This document shows, one piece after another, positions 25,490-37,953 of a stretch of DNA of 64,000 nt. A program made the position numbers and the translations under genes. Position 1 is the stretch's first letter; every line of letters starts with the position of its first letter. This DNA is from Gigaspora margarita. Lineage: Eukaryota > Glomeromycota > Glomeromycetes > Diversisporales > Gigasporaceae. Below the pieces are notes generated by a model. The model made no database searches. It was not told the origin of the DNA and saw nothing but the letters and a program-made list of their open reading frames with translations. The stretch covers positions 268,931 to 332,930 of the forward strand of contig WTPW01000069.1 in NCBI GenBank assembly GCA_009809945.1, in the 5' to 3' direction.

Positions 25490-26432
25490 ATTGTAGCTTG
25501 ATTCCCTGAAAGTTAGTTTCCTGCCAACTCATTTTTCTGACACTATATTCCTGACAGAATGTTTTACCTATAGCATTTTTTGTTGGCAGAATATTTCCTT
25601 GACATGCCATGTTTTTGATATCCCCTTTCCTTAACAAGACATATTTTGAAAAGACATTTTACTAATATGATATATTTCAGAAAGAACATTTTTTCAACAT
25701 GATATGTTGCCAATATCTCTTTTTCTGACAAGATCTTTTTCCAATTAGAAGTTTCATTTAAAAATAATCATTATATTCAATACAAAAAAAAACTTAAATG
25801 AGTAAGTTAGGGCAGTGTTGTACATTTTGGCTGTCCACAGCCTTTTTTGGCTTGTTCATGTCCAAACTTGTCCAAACATCCAAGATTGTTCAAAACTTGT
25901 TTAGGCTTTAATAATCAATAAATCTATCTAAAAAATATATAAGTATATATTTTTTTAGATGCTGAACACATTCTAGTTAAAATTAAAATAGGTTATCTTA
26001 ATAAATTTGAAGTAATTTTACTATATTTAATTGTCCAAAATTGTTCAAAATTGTCCAAGTCATTGTACAAGACTGTCTCATGACAACACTGAGTTAGGGT
26101 TAGATTAGGGGTATTTTTGGTGAGTTTGTTTTAATTCTGGTATCAAATGATGTTATTATATGTTTATTATATAATTGTCAGTAAAATAGGTTGTCAGAAA
26201 AAGTGTATTAAATAATATTTAGTGTCAAAAAAAAGTCAAATTAGAAATATGTCATATCAGAGAAATATCTTGTCGAAAATTTGAGATATCAGATAAGAAG
26301 CTATAGAAAACATGGTATCTTGAGAAATTTTCTGTTAACAAAAAGTTCAGTAGATGAAACATTCTGTTAGGAATATAGTGTCAGGAAAATGAGTTGGCAG
26401 AGAACTAACTTTTGGGAAATTATACCACAATC
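25490..26432. mobile_element. Mutator-like nonautonomous element
   Basis: It is flanked by AATTAGCAAC at 25480-25489 and 26433-26442. Terminal inverted repeats of about 75 bp share GTTAGTTYYCTGCCAACTCA and ACTATATTCCT. An uninserted paralogous sequence lies at 23285-23330 (ACCTAATTAGTTACTCAACT). Long terminal repeats with a 9-10 bp duplication fit MULEs. A smaller hAT element is nested at 25813-26091. Confidence 0.8.
25813..26091. mobile_element. hAT-type MITE nested in the MULE, 279 bp
   Basis: The 8-bp duplication AGTTAGGG is perfect (25805-25812 and 26092-26099). The ends are CAGTGTTGTACATTTTGG and, inward from the right, CAGTGTTGTCATGAGACA. The interior repeats TTGTCCAAA-type motifs near both ends. 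Confidence 0.85.
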
Positions 26433-26569
26433 AATTAGCAACTTAACTAGAATCTTTAGACTAAATTTAACTTGAAATTAATTCATTACAATAGACTTAC
26501 TACTTTAAAAATATGTTGTTTATTTTTATGTTCATTTTATTTTCCCCCTCTTCCCCACTTTTGAGAGCC

Positions 26570-26614
26570 CTGGAAAGTAATGTTAACTGAAAAATTAACT
26601 TCAAATGGTCTAAG
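26570..26614. mobile_element. PIF/Harbinger-like 3' end
   Basis: GGAAAGTAATGTTAACTGAA followed by TTCAAATGGTCTAA is the right-hand end of the Harbinger-type repeats (compare 52985-53021). It may close the outer element whose left end is at 22467, with the hAT and MULE copies inside; this pairing is inference. Confidence 0.4.
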
Positions 26615-27069
26615 TTCGATATCCACTTTTCAATATTAATATAATAAAAGTAAAACCCTTAATTTTTGAATTCAACTTTAATTTTAATAAACCTTGCAAG
26701 ACTCAATTCGACAGATTGAATTGACTTGTACCTTCGTATTGGCTTATTATAACTCAAATTTGTGTATAATAAAGCTTTTTAGTTGATATAGCTATATTGT
26801 AAAAATCACCTTCTTTAGCATTAGTAGAATTAGTCAATCTTTTGTTATTAAATTTCTGACCAAACAAATTTTCTGCAGTTACTGGAATTACTTAACTACC
26901 TGTCTCCCATTTGCATAATTATCACCTGATATCATCAATTTAAAGATATTATTTTATATAATTCAATTAACCTAACCCCCATATTAGCATTATCAGCATT
27001 AGCATCTTTAATCTATCTCTAATTTAGTAATTTATCATTCATGCATACCTTTATAACCCACATATCTGA

Positions 27070-27410
27070 TTTCATTTACCCACCCTATCAATATACAGAA
27101 ATGCATGTATAAATATGAAATTTTATGTGGGTAAGCATGGGTTTCATAATCGCTACACAGAAATTGCACAGAAATTGATCATCCAAAAAATTTAATACAC
27201 GTTATTACACAAAAAGTTAAAATCTGTGCATTATTGTGCATAGTATTATATCCATAATTTTTATGCACTAACATGCACAATCATTAAGATTCTTAAAATT
27301 ATAATTTGTACACAATCGTTAAAATTCTTAACAATTATAATTTGTACACAATTGTTAAGATTCTTAACAATTATTATTTGTGCACAATCATCATCAGCGA
27401 ATTTATAGTA
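27070..27410. repeat. Palindromic TTAAGATTCTTAA satellite, copy 1
   Basis: Leader sequence (AAATGCATGTATAAATATGA, then GGGTTTCATAATCGC) is followed by short palindromes of the form AATCGTTAAGATTCTTAACA separated by CATAATTTGTGCAC spacers. The same family occurs at 33800-34680 and 62230-64000. Confidence 0.75.
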
Positions 27411-27534
27411 GCGAAATTTTTCAAAAGATTTTGTGAATATGTCATATGGCAGATAATACTCATTACTTGTGACATCTAAATGTAATAAAAATAGATTCTG
27501 AATTTGAACATATATATAAATAATAATATATATT

Positions 27535-27760
27535 GTCGTGGATGATCGTGAAATCGGATGATGATAAAATTTGGGGGTCTTAATTTGAAAATATAAGCCC
27601 TACTAAAATCCACCTATACTCTTTTATTAATAACCCTAACCCTAAATCCTAACTCAACCATAAAAAAAAAGCAGACAAAAAAGGCCCTAAAAAATTTTAA
27701 AAATCGTACATAAAATATATCCAAATTTCACCATCATCCGATTTCATGATCATCTGTGAT
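27535..27760. mobile_element. 7-bp-TSD MITE A, telomere-like core
   Basis: It is flanked by ATATATT (27528-27534 and 27761-27767). The ends carry a doubled module, GATGATCGTGAAATC then GATGATGATAAAATTT, mirrored at the right end. The core contains AACCCTAACCCTAAAT and a CCTATACTCTTTT block shared with the elements at 52453 and 55711, although their end modules differ. Confidence 0.8.
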
Positions 27761-27767
27761 ATATATT

Positions 27768-28980
27768 ACCTATATACACATACTGTATATACTGTATGTA
27801 CGTCACAACCTTTATTTTTATTAGTAACCAATAGCTGCCAAACCTTTTCAATGTCTTTTATGTAACAAGTCATATGCGAATAAAGCTTCCTTAGTTACTC
27901 TTGAATGAAAAGCTCATAATCAAAATATCATCATTCCACATTACCATATTCTTTTCACTCCTCTTTATTCTTTTTATTGCCACTTTCATGGTTTGTTTAT
28001 TGATACAATACAATCCCGGCTTGGGTCACATCATGCAACTGAAGACAAAAAAACGTTCAAGTGCATTGTAAAGAAAATTTGTTTTATTTTATCTTCCGAG
28101 AACAAGAAACTTTTACTTTTTAAGTATCTAGTTACAAATATAGTTGTATATTTAAAGGTCAGATTGGAATAAAATGAATTGGTGAAATATTTTAATGTTC
28201 TAACTAGTGGATAAAAGCAAATAATTTGGATGGAGAAACTATAGTTGATTATCAGCAGCAAGATCCAATTACCAAAAAATTTATTGACAAAGAAATAGGC
28301 TTTAGTTAGAAATGAAAATCATGCAAAATTTTTCAGAATGGATATGATTTATTTATTTTTATAGAGTTATGACATGTAGTTTTTCTACATATTGCCAAAC
28401 AATTTGTATTGAAAATTAAAATAGTAAGTATTACTGTACTTTAATATTGGTCAGTATTAAATTAATAATTAAGATAATAATTTTTTTTCTAGATAATATC
28501 AAACTACAATGAATAAATTTGTAATAATAACCATTGGGAATTAGTAGAAACTTCATTTCTACTTATTTACAAATAGATCAGATATTATTCATTAATTTTC
28601 TGTAATCTTGGTTTAGCGATTAGGAATTATTTTATATATTCAATTATTAAATTTTTTTTTGTAAATATTTAGTTTATTATTTATATTAATAAAGGAAATA
28701 AAGATACTAATTCAAATAGAGCAATAATTTTATACTATAATTTATTTGACAATCTATCGAAATACAAATAATTATTATATAAAACTTTATATTGTTTATT
28801 AGTATTTTATTTATCAATTTCTATAGTTTTTTCAAAATAAGAAGTTGGAATTTTACGAATTAAAAAATAAACTTGGCGATTTTTATATTTTTGTATTTCT
28901 TTTACTGGTGATTGTTGAGTTTTTTACCATCTATTGTAGTTTTACCAAAAAATAAACGAACCTATAAATTATATATAGTA
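27768..28980. other. AT-rich stretch without a supported gene
   Basis: No family was recognised. Short frames such as 28031-28261 lack any coding signature that I trust. The stretch separates the MITE from the decayed gene downstream. Confidence 0.4.
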
Positions 28981-28989
28981 AATTAATAT

Positions 28990-31590
28990 TAGTTTGAATT
29001 ATATAAATTAAATTATAATGACAAATAATTTACATGGTGATTTTTTTTTCTAAACTAGAAGTTGAAAAATATCGTAACTTTAAACCTTCTAATTTTAATG
29101 ATCGTATAAAAGCCAGAATATGACATGCTAAAACATTCATATAAGGATTTATATCTTGACATTGATAAATGTCTTCTTGTACAATTTTTTCAGTTGCTGT
29201 TTTTAAAGTAGGCCGACAAAATGTAGATACCCAATTTTGTACATCAATTTCAAATTTATATATAACTGTATCTGCTAAATCATTTTTACTATGCATTAGT
29301 TTATATAAACTAAAAAAATCTCGTCACAATTTTTCAATTATTTGACTATGTAATCCTAGCAAATAATTTGATACTGGAAATTTTTCTAATAATCATTTTT
29401 TTGCTGGGCCCATTAGAGCAGTCCACTTATATTTGCCTCCTACAGTTTCTGGATCGTAAAAATAAAAATTTACTCTAATAGATCTCATAGTATCTTCAAT
29501 TTGATTACGAATACTAATATTTGATGATTGCAATTGTAATAATTTTGATTTTGATTTAGATTTACTTTTAAAATCAAAATTTGGATGTTTCATTAATTCA
29601 TAAAAAAATTCTTCGAAAAGAACATCAACAATACATAGCATTAAATACAATTCGTCAGGTATACAGTGATTGGATTGTAAAAATGGTAACAAGCTTTAAC
29701 GATCTTTAAGTTTTTCTAATTATATTATTAAATATTAATATTTTTTAAATTATTTTTTTTAATATATTACTATATTTACTATATATACCTTGTGTATTTT
29801 GACTATTAATTCATATTTTATCCATATTCCATCATTCATTTTTGTGACAGTTACAATATAAACAAAAATGATGTGCCATTAAACCATTAATTCCTAATAC
29901 AAGCACCATAAATTTCCAATCGGATGAAAACCACAAATCTACTTTCCAAAAATTTCTTTTATTATCTTCAAATTCTTGATTAACTAATTGTTTTAATTCG
30001 TCTATAAAAATTTCAAAAGCTAATTGCAAAGATTTGAATTTTTCTATACCAGTATATAAACATATACTATAATAAATATAATCTAAGATTAATACTTTAT
30101 AACATAAAAGATTTAAATAATAAATAATTAAACAATTACCAGTGTTGTTTCGCAGAATCAAGTACATTATTTTCATTTAAAATACAAACTGTAAACATTA
30201 TATGATGATTTGATCTTCCAACTTCACATCCGTCTCTACCTAATTTTAATTTAATAACATTACCACGAGATATAACTGAAGGTTCTTTATTAACAAGAGT
30301 AGGAATAATAATTGATAAAAGCGCAGTTAAAGATCGGTAAGCTCCATATCCTATATCTGTTGATAATATTTCAATATTATCAAGTGAATCTATAGAATTA
30401 TCTAATAATAGTAAACTTCTAGATATAAATATTATTTTAGGCTTAATTTGAAATGTTGTTATTGGTATTAAACTATCCATTGTTTGGTTAATAAATTGTC
30501 ATCTTTCTGCAATTAAATATTCATGTGTTATACTTGGCATTACAGCTGATAATCGACGATATCCATCTTGAGATACTAATGATTCATTACATGCACGAAT
30601 AATTGAGTCCAATTCTTGATCAGTTAATTCTTTAGTTTTATTTGATGTATATTGAAGCTTTATATTTTGATTAAGAGCACGAATTGTAAAATATTCTATA
30701 TTTGTATACTAAAAATTATATTGTATAAACTGTTGATTAATACTACTATACACATTTTCACCTAAACTTTTTAATCACTTATTTTGTTGTGATTCAGATT
30801 TCAAATCATTGTATTCTTTTTTTGAATATGTGATTGAGCTAATTTTGCTTGTGCATTAATACGCCTTTGATCTAAACAGTTAAAATCAAACCCAAAAAGA
30901 ATAATACCAGAAAGTCTAGAATTTTTGTTTCCTCGTAATTTCTATTAATACAAAATAATAATTATTTATATTATTTTTTATTTAATTTATTTTATAAATT
31001 TAATAAATATAAATTAAGCTCTAAAAAAAGTTGTGCTGCATGACTTGCAGATTGTTCACTCGCTACAGATTCTTCTTTATTGTTATTACTAACCCAATTA
31101 ACAATAAATTTTACTTTTCCATTAAACTAATATTCAGTTAAACAAGTTGCTCAACTCCATTAATATTTAAGCAAATCATTTAATCAGTAGGAATAGAATA
31201 GCATACTCCATTCACAGTAGTTTTCTTTGTTATTTTAACATGACTTGGATAGTAACCTAAGCATAATACTTTGTAATAATATTCTTTTGATATACATGAC
31301 TTAATACATTGTTACATATATATCAGGATATTCATCACGAACATTACAAAGACCATTGCTATTGTTTGATACAGGTAAAGACTGAAGAGGTTGTCAATGT
31401 TCTTGAATTTTATATTGGTTGATATTAAATCATTGCATAAAAGATTGGTTTTCTAAATGTTTATTATTTTAATAAAAATTATTTATTAATAATGGTGGGG
31501 CTAAATTGCGTTGAAGTACTATTAGAAATCGTTGAGCTAAATTGAGTTGAAGTACCATTAGAAATTGTTGAGCTAAACTGAGCCATTTAA
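28990..31590 (-). pseudogene. Decayed multicopy-family gene, probably transposon-derived
   Basis: Read from right to left, a start near 31590 (MAQFSSTISN, with an 11-residue repeat) soon meets stops. Recognisable blocks follow. Around 30480-30140 there is IGYGAYRSLTALL, then LGRDGCEVGRSNHHIM and CILNENN. An intact 73-nt GT-AG intron spans 30139-30067. At 30066-29840 come ICLYTGIEKF, SSDWKFMVLVLGINGL and FCLYCNCHKNE. Later blocks are WTALMGPAKK (29400) and WVSTFCRPTLKTA (29240), ending STSSLEKK near 29040. From memory, this block order matches a large uncharacterised family in glomeromycete and some animal genomes; the conserved Asp residues and the Cys pair suggest a transposase-like RNase H fold, which is inference. 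Stops interrupt the frame at several points, including a TGA after CHKNE where an Arg codon (CGA) would fit. Not functional as it stands. Confidence 0.65.
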
Positions 31591-31959
31591 CTAAATAGTA
31601 GAAAATAAGTTAAAAAAACTAAATTTTTAAAGCTATATTAAATAAAACTTGTAGTATACTAGTATACCTATTTTTGGACAATGTTTGACGATGTTTTAAT
31701 TTCAAACTTGTAAATAAAAAATATATCTTGTTAAAATTGACTTTAAATTAGCCAATTGGATTTTCTATATTATCTATTGTTGATGTAATTAATGTATACT
31801 ATATTTAGTAATACAAATTTAGATTATCACACAACAAATCTGATTCGTAAGATTTGGTTATGAAAATCAAAACATGTGATTCAAAAAGTTACCCAAATGA
31901 GTCAGATTAGCCCATATGTGAAATCTTTTAAAAGATCTTGCATATCACAATATATTTTG

Positions 31960-33800
31960 AAATATTTTAGGTTTCAAAATATTTTGAAAATAATTCGAAA
32001 TATTTCGAAAGTGGTATCAAAATATTTTTCAAAATATTTCAAAATATTTTAGACCTGAAAAACCAAGCTAGATCAGTAGATTTGTAACCTGGATTATACT
32101 AAAATTGTATCAAACTAATATTTTCAAAATATTTAAATATTTTGATGATGTTTAAATATAATCTACAAACTCTGTATTACAAAATTAGATTGATCTTTGT
32201 TTATAATTAGATCTTCAGTTTTACATTGTTTTTTTTTATTTGTTTTGTTTTTTTTTGTTTTTTTGTTTTTTCTCTTTGTTTTGTTTTTTCTCTTTTTTTT
32301 TTATCTATTTTTTAAATTTTTTTTTATTTTGGCATTTTACAAGATAACCAACCTAACTTTGGAGATTTGCAAGAAAACCTAAAACTTTTTGCTACTTTGC
32401 AGGAACACAAATTTGACTTTGCAAGCCACCTAAGACTTTTGACACTTTGCAAGAATACAAATATTTCTTCGCAATTTCTAAATTGCCAAGAACATTTCTT
32501 TAAAGAAATTGTTTTAGTTAAACACAAGTCTTCACAAGTCTTTGCAAGGTTTCGTTATATATTTTTTTTGTTTGAAACTTCTTGTTTTTGTTTTTTTTTA
32601 AATTTTTTTTATTAATTTAATTTATTCCAGCACTTTGCAGGAACACAATCCTTACTTCCTGGCACTTTCAAGAAAACCAACCCAGGCTATTTCAGCAATT
32701 ATCAAATATGAAAAATAGAGATTTGGGGCTTCCTTTATTTTTTTTTATTCAGTTTGTTATATTTTTTGTTTTTTTATTTGATTTTTTATTTTTTTACTTT
32801 TCCACTATTTTTAGAAAATATTTAAAAAAGGTGAAACGAAGATGATAGCCAAAACAAAAGAAATAGCCAAAGCAAAATAATAGTTAAAACAAAGAAGTGA
32901 AATAATAGCTAACTGCGAGGTAAGTAAAAATAAGCATGTAGGGCTAAATTTTATAAAATTATATATGATAAAGTGCGAAAGTTTAAAATACATTTTCATT
33001 TTCATTTTTTCTTTTTTTTTTGGGTTCATTTTTTTTTGTCTTTATTTTTTTATTTAGTTTGCTTATATTTTTTGTTTTTTCATTTGGTTTTTTTTATTTT
33101 ACTTCTACATTATTTTTAGAAAGCATTTAAAAAAGAGTGAAATGAAGACAATAGCAAAAACAAAAGAAATAGCAAAACAAAATGATAGTTAAAACAAAGA
33201 AACAAAATAATAGCTAATTGTGAGGTGAGCAAAAATAAGTGTATAGTTTTTTGGAATTATATATGATGAAGTACAAAAGTATTTTAAAATACATTTTCAT
33301 TTTCAGTTTTTTCATTTTTTTTTTGGGTTCATTTTTTTCGTCGTTTTTTCTTTTTTTTTTGTATAATAATATATAATAAAAATATAATATTGAATAAAAA
33401 TGTGTATTTAATTTAAAATAAATTAAGAATATAATGTATAATAATAAATAAAAAAATATAAATTTTAAATTGAAATGTGAAATATGTGAAAACTTGTGAA
33501 AATGTTCAAAAATTTGCAAAATCATGATTGTGATAATATGCGAAATATTACCTCCTGCAACCTGAAGAAGTGATAATTAGATACAGGGTTGCATTGTTTT
33601 TATTTGTCCTATTTTGCAATATTTTGCAATATATTTCAAAATATTTCAAAATTTATTTCAAAATATTTCAAAAGAAATGCATGCCAAAATCTTTCAAAAG
33701 ATTGTGATTTTTTCAAGAGATTTTGTGTTAATCGCAATTCTTTTGAAAGATTTTAGTATACAATTTTTTTAAAAGATTTCATATATTTATTTTCTAATGA
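31960..33800. repeat. Low-complexity and locally duplicated AT-rich DNA
   Basis: AAATATTTTGAAA strings (31960-32160 and 33600-33720), poly-T tracts (32220-32330), and repeated TTTGCAAGAA-type units (32335-32560) occur here. So does a tandem duplication of about 300 bases (32745-33040 and 33050-33350) sharing AAAACAAAAGAAATAGC and AAATAATAGCTAA blocks. Frames here are translations of these tracts. Confidence 0.6.
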
Positions 33801-34680
33801 TTAAGATTTTTAATGATCATAATTTGTGCACAATTGTTAAGATTCTTAACAATCATAATTTGTGCACAGTCGTTAAGATTCTTAACGATCACACAATCAT
33901 TAAGATTCTTAATGATCACAATTGTTAAGATTTTAAATGATCAAAATTTGTACACAATTATTAAGATTCTTAATGATTACACAATCGTTAAGATTCTTAA
34001 TAATCACACAATTGTTAAGATTCTTAACGTTCATACAATTGTTAAGATTCTTAACAATTACACAATTGTTAAGATTTTTAATGATCACACAATCGTTAAG
34101 ATTCTTAATGATTATAATTTGTGCACAATCATTAAGTTTCTTAACAATCATAATTTGTGCACAATCATTAAGATTCTTAATGATTATAATTTTTGCACAA
34201 TCGTTAAGTTTCTTAATAATAATAATTTGTACACAATCATTAAGATGATCACACAATTATTAAGATTCTTAATGATCATAATCATAATTTTTGTGCTCTG
34301 ATGTGCACAATCATTAAGATTTTTAACGATCAAAATTTTAGTGCACTTACATTATGATTCTTACAATCGTTAAGATTCCTTAACAATCAATTTTAATGAT
34401 CTTTTTTGTACATGATATCAGTGCATTAATATCATGATCATCACAATCGTTAAGATTTTTAATGATCATTATTATAATTTCATATACTAACGTGATGATC
34501 ATTAAGATCCTTAACAATTATAATTCTATGCATTAATGTGATAATCATTAAAATTCTTAATAATTATAAATTCTGTGCATTGATGCATACAAAAACATTC
34601 ATTTTGTTGTTTTTTTTTTGTTTGTTTTTTGCTCTTAATAATAATTTCTATGCATTGATATGCACAAATTAGTCAAATAA
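33800..34680. repeat. Palindromic TTAAGATTCTTAA satellite, copy 2
   Basis: About fifteen units of the form ACAATCGTTAAGATTCTTAACGATCA occur, with or without a CATAATTTGTGCAC spacer (periods about 23 and 37). Each unit is an imperfect palindrome, so both strands give similar open frames (33813-34301 +, 33933-34256 -); neither is a gene. CpG sites in the arms have decayed to TpG or CpA. Confidence 0.85.
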
Positions 34681-35639
34681 TTATTTGCTTTTTTTATTTT
34701 TATTTTTTTTTTAATCTTATAATTTTATTAGGATAAATGTTCTTGTCACCCCTGTTACATGACATGTTTGTCACAGGTCATGTACAATATATAAACTGTA
34801 ATCATTGATTATCATTGATAATTATTGTTTTTTTCTTTGCTTTCGCTTTCTCTTAGTTTGACCCATGTACATGTTTAACTAACCTTTATTTTTTTTTAGA
34901 CAATAATCTCGTTACTGGAGTTGTGGTTTTTGGAGTCATTGTTTCTAGAGTTGTCTTTGGAGTCACCATTTTTGGAGTTACCAATTTCATTGCATTCTTG
35001 TTTGCTCTTTTAGTATGTGGCTTTTTTACAGTTGGACCTGCATATATATGTAACTATACTTGTTTTAAGAAGAAAGTTCATTACTGAAGTTGCATTAGAC
35101 TGCTTTGTTTTTTTTTGCAGATAGTAGTTTTATTATTTGCATCACATTCTTGTTCATTTTTTAGTGTAGTGGGTATTTCGTAGTTTGACCCAAGTACATG
35201 TTTAACTGCTCCCATTGTTTTTTTTTAAAATAATAGTCTTATTACTGGTGTCATCATTGATGATGCAGTTTTGGAGTCTTTCAGCCCTGGTATGACTATA
35301 TTGTATTTGGTAATGTGAATTCATTATTTGAATAAGTTTTGTGTAATCAATTTTGGAGGATCAATTTTGGGTTCATTTCTGAAGCTTCACTTATTTTGGT
35401 TTGTCATGTTGTGCTATATTATAGTAGTTTAGGGCTAGATAATGGTTGGTTTAGTTAATATAATAGAATTAGATAGCCATTTTTGGGTCAGGATTAGGAA
35501 AGTATTTTCTTATTTAGCATGTAATATTAAAGTATTTGTATTATAAAATTTAACTAATAAAATAATGAAATTAGTTAATAAAATACAAAATTTAGTTAAT
35601 AAATCTTATAAAATTTAGCTAATAAAATTATAAAATTTA

Positions 35640-36182
35640 GTTAATTGATGATCCACCAGTCATCTGGTAAAAGATCATAGTGTAAAATGACGCAGATTAC
35701 TATGTAAATTACATAAGCAGGAAATGCCGAGATTTTTTGACAATCATTTATATAAATTTTTTTGTACAAAGTTTACAGCTAATGCCCACTAATTGAAAGT
35801 TGTAGAGCTCACTGAGATGTATATAAAGGAGATGAGATCGTCCAAATTGGCCCAGTAGTTGCTGAGATATCTTTAAAAAATGATTGGCCAAATATAAAAT
35901 TACTATGTAAACAAACTGTTATTTACATAGTAATTTTATATAGTCAGCCAATCATTTTTAAAGATATCTCAGCAACCACTGGGCCAATTTGGACGATCTC
36001 ACCTCCTTTAGATGTGTCTCAGTGAGCTCTACAACTTTAATTATTGGGCATTAGCTGTTAACTTAGTATGAAAACTTTTTTTCTTAGAGACACTCAGCAT
36101 TTATATCCTATATGATAAACATATGAGATCTGCATCATGTTATACTACAGTCAGGGCATATACCAAATTTGGACATTGATGA
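35640..36182. repeat. Foldback element, about 540 bp
   Basis: The inverted arms meet near 35920 (CTATGTAAACAAACTGTTATTTACATAG). They share ATTGGCCCAGTAGTTGCTGA and GAGCTCACTGAGATG blocks with the 11.8-kb and 60-kb elements. The preceding 34700-35640 contains repeated TTGGAGTCA strings but no supported gene. Confidence 0.75.
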
Positions 36183-36189
36183 TCACATC

Positions 36190-37614
36190 TTATTTGGTAA
36201 TGATTATCAGTACGATTGTTCTAGAATATTCCACGTGTCATATGTGGAACCTTTTATAAAAATTTTTTTTTTGAAACTTACAGCTATACGCAGTTCAAAT
36301 CTTTAACAATCACAGCTTGGCTGGAATAATTGGTGGCATTGCGGTTGGAAATTATTGCCAAAGGTTAAGATGTTACATACTATATATAGTAAACAAAGGT
36401 AAAGAGAAACTTTTCTAAATGTACAGTACTAAGTTCGGATTAAACCCGTTGAGTTAGTGCAATAATTTAGATTTATTATTAAACGAGTTTCTCTAAAAAA
36501 TCTAGACTTCTTCGAATTTATACTAATCTTATATTTTATTTTATCACAAATCAGATCTTGTTAGGGGCGAGTCGTTTAAGCTGTAAACTTGAAGCTGAGT
36601 CTAGTTTCTCTTGGTAGCACTTGTATACCGCTAGTACAGTAGTAGGTATTCAATTAATTGTAGTATTTGTGCACAGTCTGGATCTTAATTATTTATTATC
36701 GAAGTTATTCTAATTTATGGATATTTACTATTACATAATATTTTATTAGGTTTCATCAACACTTTTTTTAGTGGGTATGATGATTATTTATTAATCAGTT
36801 TATTTAAAGTGGTATTCGAGTTGTAAATATTTATTTACATATAACAATAAATAATTATTATTGTGTATTTATTAAAATAATTTATTAAAATAAAAATTTT
36901 GTTTTAATGATAACTGATTTTAAGATAAATTAAAAATACTTTATCGTAAATATTTGCTTGCTATATTAATATGATTAATGGTAAATTTATTAAATAAAAG
37001 ATTAAAATAAATTGATAATAATGTAAATTTTACTTCAATTAATATTCACGTACCACATGCTGAAATATCACGAACTCTCATAATTCGAATAGATTATTCC
37101 AAATATGTCGACTAATAAAGGTTTATACATCAAAAAGTTATTATAATCCTGATAGTTTATTCTAAATTCGATCAATAAATAAAACCTATAATTTCTTTGT
37201 AAAATCTTAACTTGGCACTTGATCTTTTTGCTAAAGACTTCACCTTTGACCTCTTTTAAGCAAATACTACAAAAAGATCTTTTAAGTATTATTTTAGTCT
37301 ATAAAATTATTTCTTTCTATTTGAAAATAAACAAGGTAGTCTTTAAATTTAGTTCTCATTTACCTTTTTACAGACAGCTCACATTGAGGGATTAATTGGG
37401 ATGATCGAAACTATAAACTTTATATTGTCTACTGATATATCGTTTAATATCGATGAATATGCAGAATCTTGTAAAACCCGTGAACTTAAAAAAAATGCAA
37501 CAGCCAATCAAATTTCGCTGAATTTTGTAGATCATTCTGATCTTCTGATTTCATATTTGGCAATATGCCCGGACTGTACTATGATCTTGCACCAGATGAC
37601 TGACAGATCATCAA
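36190..37614. other. No supported gene; unassigned frame at 37401-37673
   Basis: A 90-codon frame at 37401-37673 (MIETINFILSTDISFN start) has reasonable residue composition and a CPDC pair. I know no family for it, and its last 18 codons lie inside the TTAA-flanked element that starts at 37619. It may be a gene fragment truncated by that insertion. The rest of the stretch shows nothing. Confidence 0.3.
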
Positions 37615-37618
37615 TTAA

Positions 37619-37953
37619 GGGTAGAGTATATGTAGATCATTTTTATAATACTAATTATGACTCTATTATGTAAATCTGAAATCACTTGTACATCACATAA
37701 TCTGATTAGCTAGTTTCACATTGTCACCCACAAAATTTTTACTTAGTAAGTAAATTTTTAATATACCAACTTAGTTAATATGAGGTTTTTTGATATTTTG
37801 ATAAAACAAGTATTCAAAAACAGGTTTAGTGAAATTTTATAATATTATATTTATTTTTTATGTATCTCATCCATAGTGATTGTGTTGTGTAATTTGATTT
37901 ACATAGTAAAGTTATAATTAGTATTATAAAAATGATCTACATATACTCTACCC
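37619..37953. mobile_element. TTAA-flanked MITE, 335 bp
   Basis: TTAA flanks both ends (37615-37618 and 37954-37957). Terminal inverted repeats of over 50 bp begin GGGTAGAGTATATGTAGATC. TTAA duplications point to piggyBac or Kolobok-type mobilisation. No coding capacity. Confidence 0.75.

Noticed and set aside
32197-32382. Hydrophobic 61-codon frame (membrane peptide?)
   Set aside because: It is produced by poly-T tracts encoding Phe, Leu and Val; no conserved context.
33813-34301. 162-codon frame with a mirror frame on the other strand
   Set aside because: The satellite unit is palindromic, so both strands translate alike; no protein signature.
33800-34320. Apparent compensatory changes between arms of the TTAAGATTCTTAA palindromes (GTTAAG with CTTAAC, ATTAAG with CTTAAT)
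   Set aside because: In the units I compared, about 5 of 14 pair perfectly, against roughly 3 expected if the arms vary independently. The variants are those expected from CpG decay, so selection on structure is not supported.
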